From a virus, in IMG/VR virus record IMGVR_UViG_3300044617_002326, positions 1-21,380 of that record: a stretch of DNA of 21,380 nucleotides; one strand, given 5' to 3'. Below the pieces are notes generated by a model that ran no database searches, was not told the origin of the DNA, and saw nothing but the letters and a program-made list of their open reading frames with translations. Positions 21,085 to 21,380 of this stretch are shown here, piece by piece. Every line of letters starts with the position of its first letter. The first letter of the stretch is position 1. The translations under genes and the position numbers were made by a program.

Positions 21085-21380
21085 TATTCGGTTTCAGTAG
21101 ATGTTTGTTGCTCGCTTTTAAAACAGAGTTCTTTTTGTAGCTTTTCCTCTAACACTGGTAGAATTTTATTCCAAACTTCTTCATTGTCTTTAAAATCTTT
21201 AAAAAACCCAAGATTTTCACCATTAAAAACATAGCGGTGACCTTGTTTTTCTAAAACTCCGTATCCTTCTGCCATTTCAAGTAATCCCGAAAACTTATTA
21301 AGGCCTGTTTTAAAATTTAAATACATTTCAATTTCTAAAAACGGAGTTACGAATCGGTTTTTTGTGGTGAAGGCTCTAAG
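21084..21380 (-). CDS. uvsX: UvsX/RecA-like recombinase, C-terminal 98 residues
   Basis: The frame is open to the right edge of the window. The residues before the internal Met at 21326 read AFTTKNRFVTPFLEIE, matching the RecA/UvsX KNRxxxPFxxxE block. It continues FKTGLNKFSGLLEMAEGYGVLEK and YVFNGENLGFFKD, the C-terminal region after loop L2. An ATG at 21326 would begin an 80-residue protein, but it lies inside this conserved block and is not the start. UvsX pairs homologous DNA in recombination-dependent replication. The ATP-binding core lies outside the window. Confidence 0.85.
   Translation of the reverse strand, partial: LRAFTTKNRFVTPFLEIEMYLNFKTGLNKFSGLLEMAEGYGVLEKQGHRYVFNGENLGFFKDFKDNEEVWNKILPVLEEKLQKELCFKSEQQTSTETE

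Noticed and set aside
21084-21326. Stand-alone 80-residue protein starting at 21326
   Set aside because: The frame continues to the window edge through a conserved RecA/UvsX block, so this is an internal Met of a truncated gene.
1-21380. tRNA genes, CRISPR arrays, insertion sequences, integrase or attachment sites
   Set aside because: I saw no cloverleaf-like GC-rich segment, no regularly spaced direct repeats, and no transposase or recombinase coding sequence.

Overview
This window is a 21.4 kb AT-rich segment of a tailed-phage genome. All supported genes lie on the minus strand, so transcription runs from high to low coordinates. Recognisable T4-type hallmark genes identify a contractile-tailed virus of the T4 superfamily: UvsX, gp41 helicase, gp32 single-strand binding protein, gp45 sliding clamp, gp17 terminase, gp18 tail sheath and gp19 tail tube. 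The host cannot be read from the sequence. Base composition and gene style recall marine exo-T4 phages (cyanophage or Pelagibacter phage type). A lipobox lipoprotein and an LPS-type GT8 glycosyltransferase suggest a Gram-negative host. Both statements are inference.

Layout in transcription order. (1) Replication and recombination, 21380-14689: the UvsX C-terminus cut by the window edge, gp41 helicase, a DHH/RecJ-like phosphoesterase with an altered DHH motif, two unknown genes, gp32, the GTP cyclohydrolase FolE2, a rho-independent terminator followed by a sigma70-like promoter, an unknown 154-residue gene, and gp45. (2) Packaging and tail, 14651-8340: two small unknown genes, gp17 with three AT-hooks at its N-terminus, a probable tube-like virion protein, gp18 and gp19. 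(3) Small accessory genes, 8313-5908: staphylococcal-nuclease-type nuclease, macro-like protein, lipoprotein with a Cys/His/Asp set, secreted small protein, two unknowns and an apparently frameshifted mini-gene. (4) Sugar cassette, 5868-2344: two tandemly duplicated DxD glycosyltransferase-like proteins, a GT8 glycosyltransferase and a nucleotide-sugar reductase/epimerase. (5) Tightly coupled small genes, 2342-293, ending in a dCMP deaminase, then a gene cut by the left edge.

Regulation is partly legible. Exact or near copies of the T4 late octamer TATAAATA sit 5-10 nt in front of start codons in the late and accessory region. Sigma70-like sites of the form TTGAC(A/C)-N16-TANNAT precede gp32, the gp45 operon and the reductase operon. 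Several sites are so close to the start codon that leaderless or nearly leaderless mRNAs are predicted. No tRNA, CRISPR, insertion sequence or integrase was seen. No gene-free stretch exceeds 300 bases; the longest region without an intact gene is 6313-6469, and it holds the broken mini-gene.
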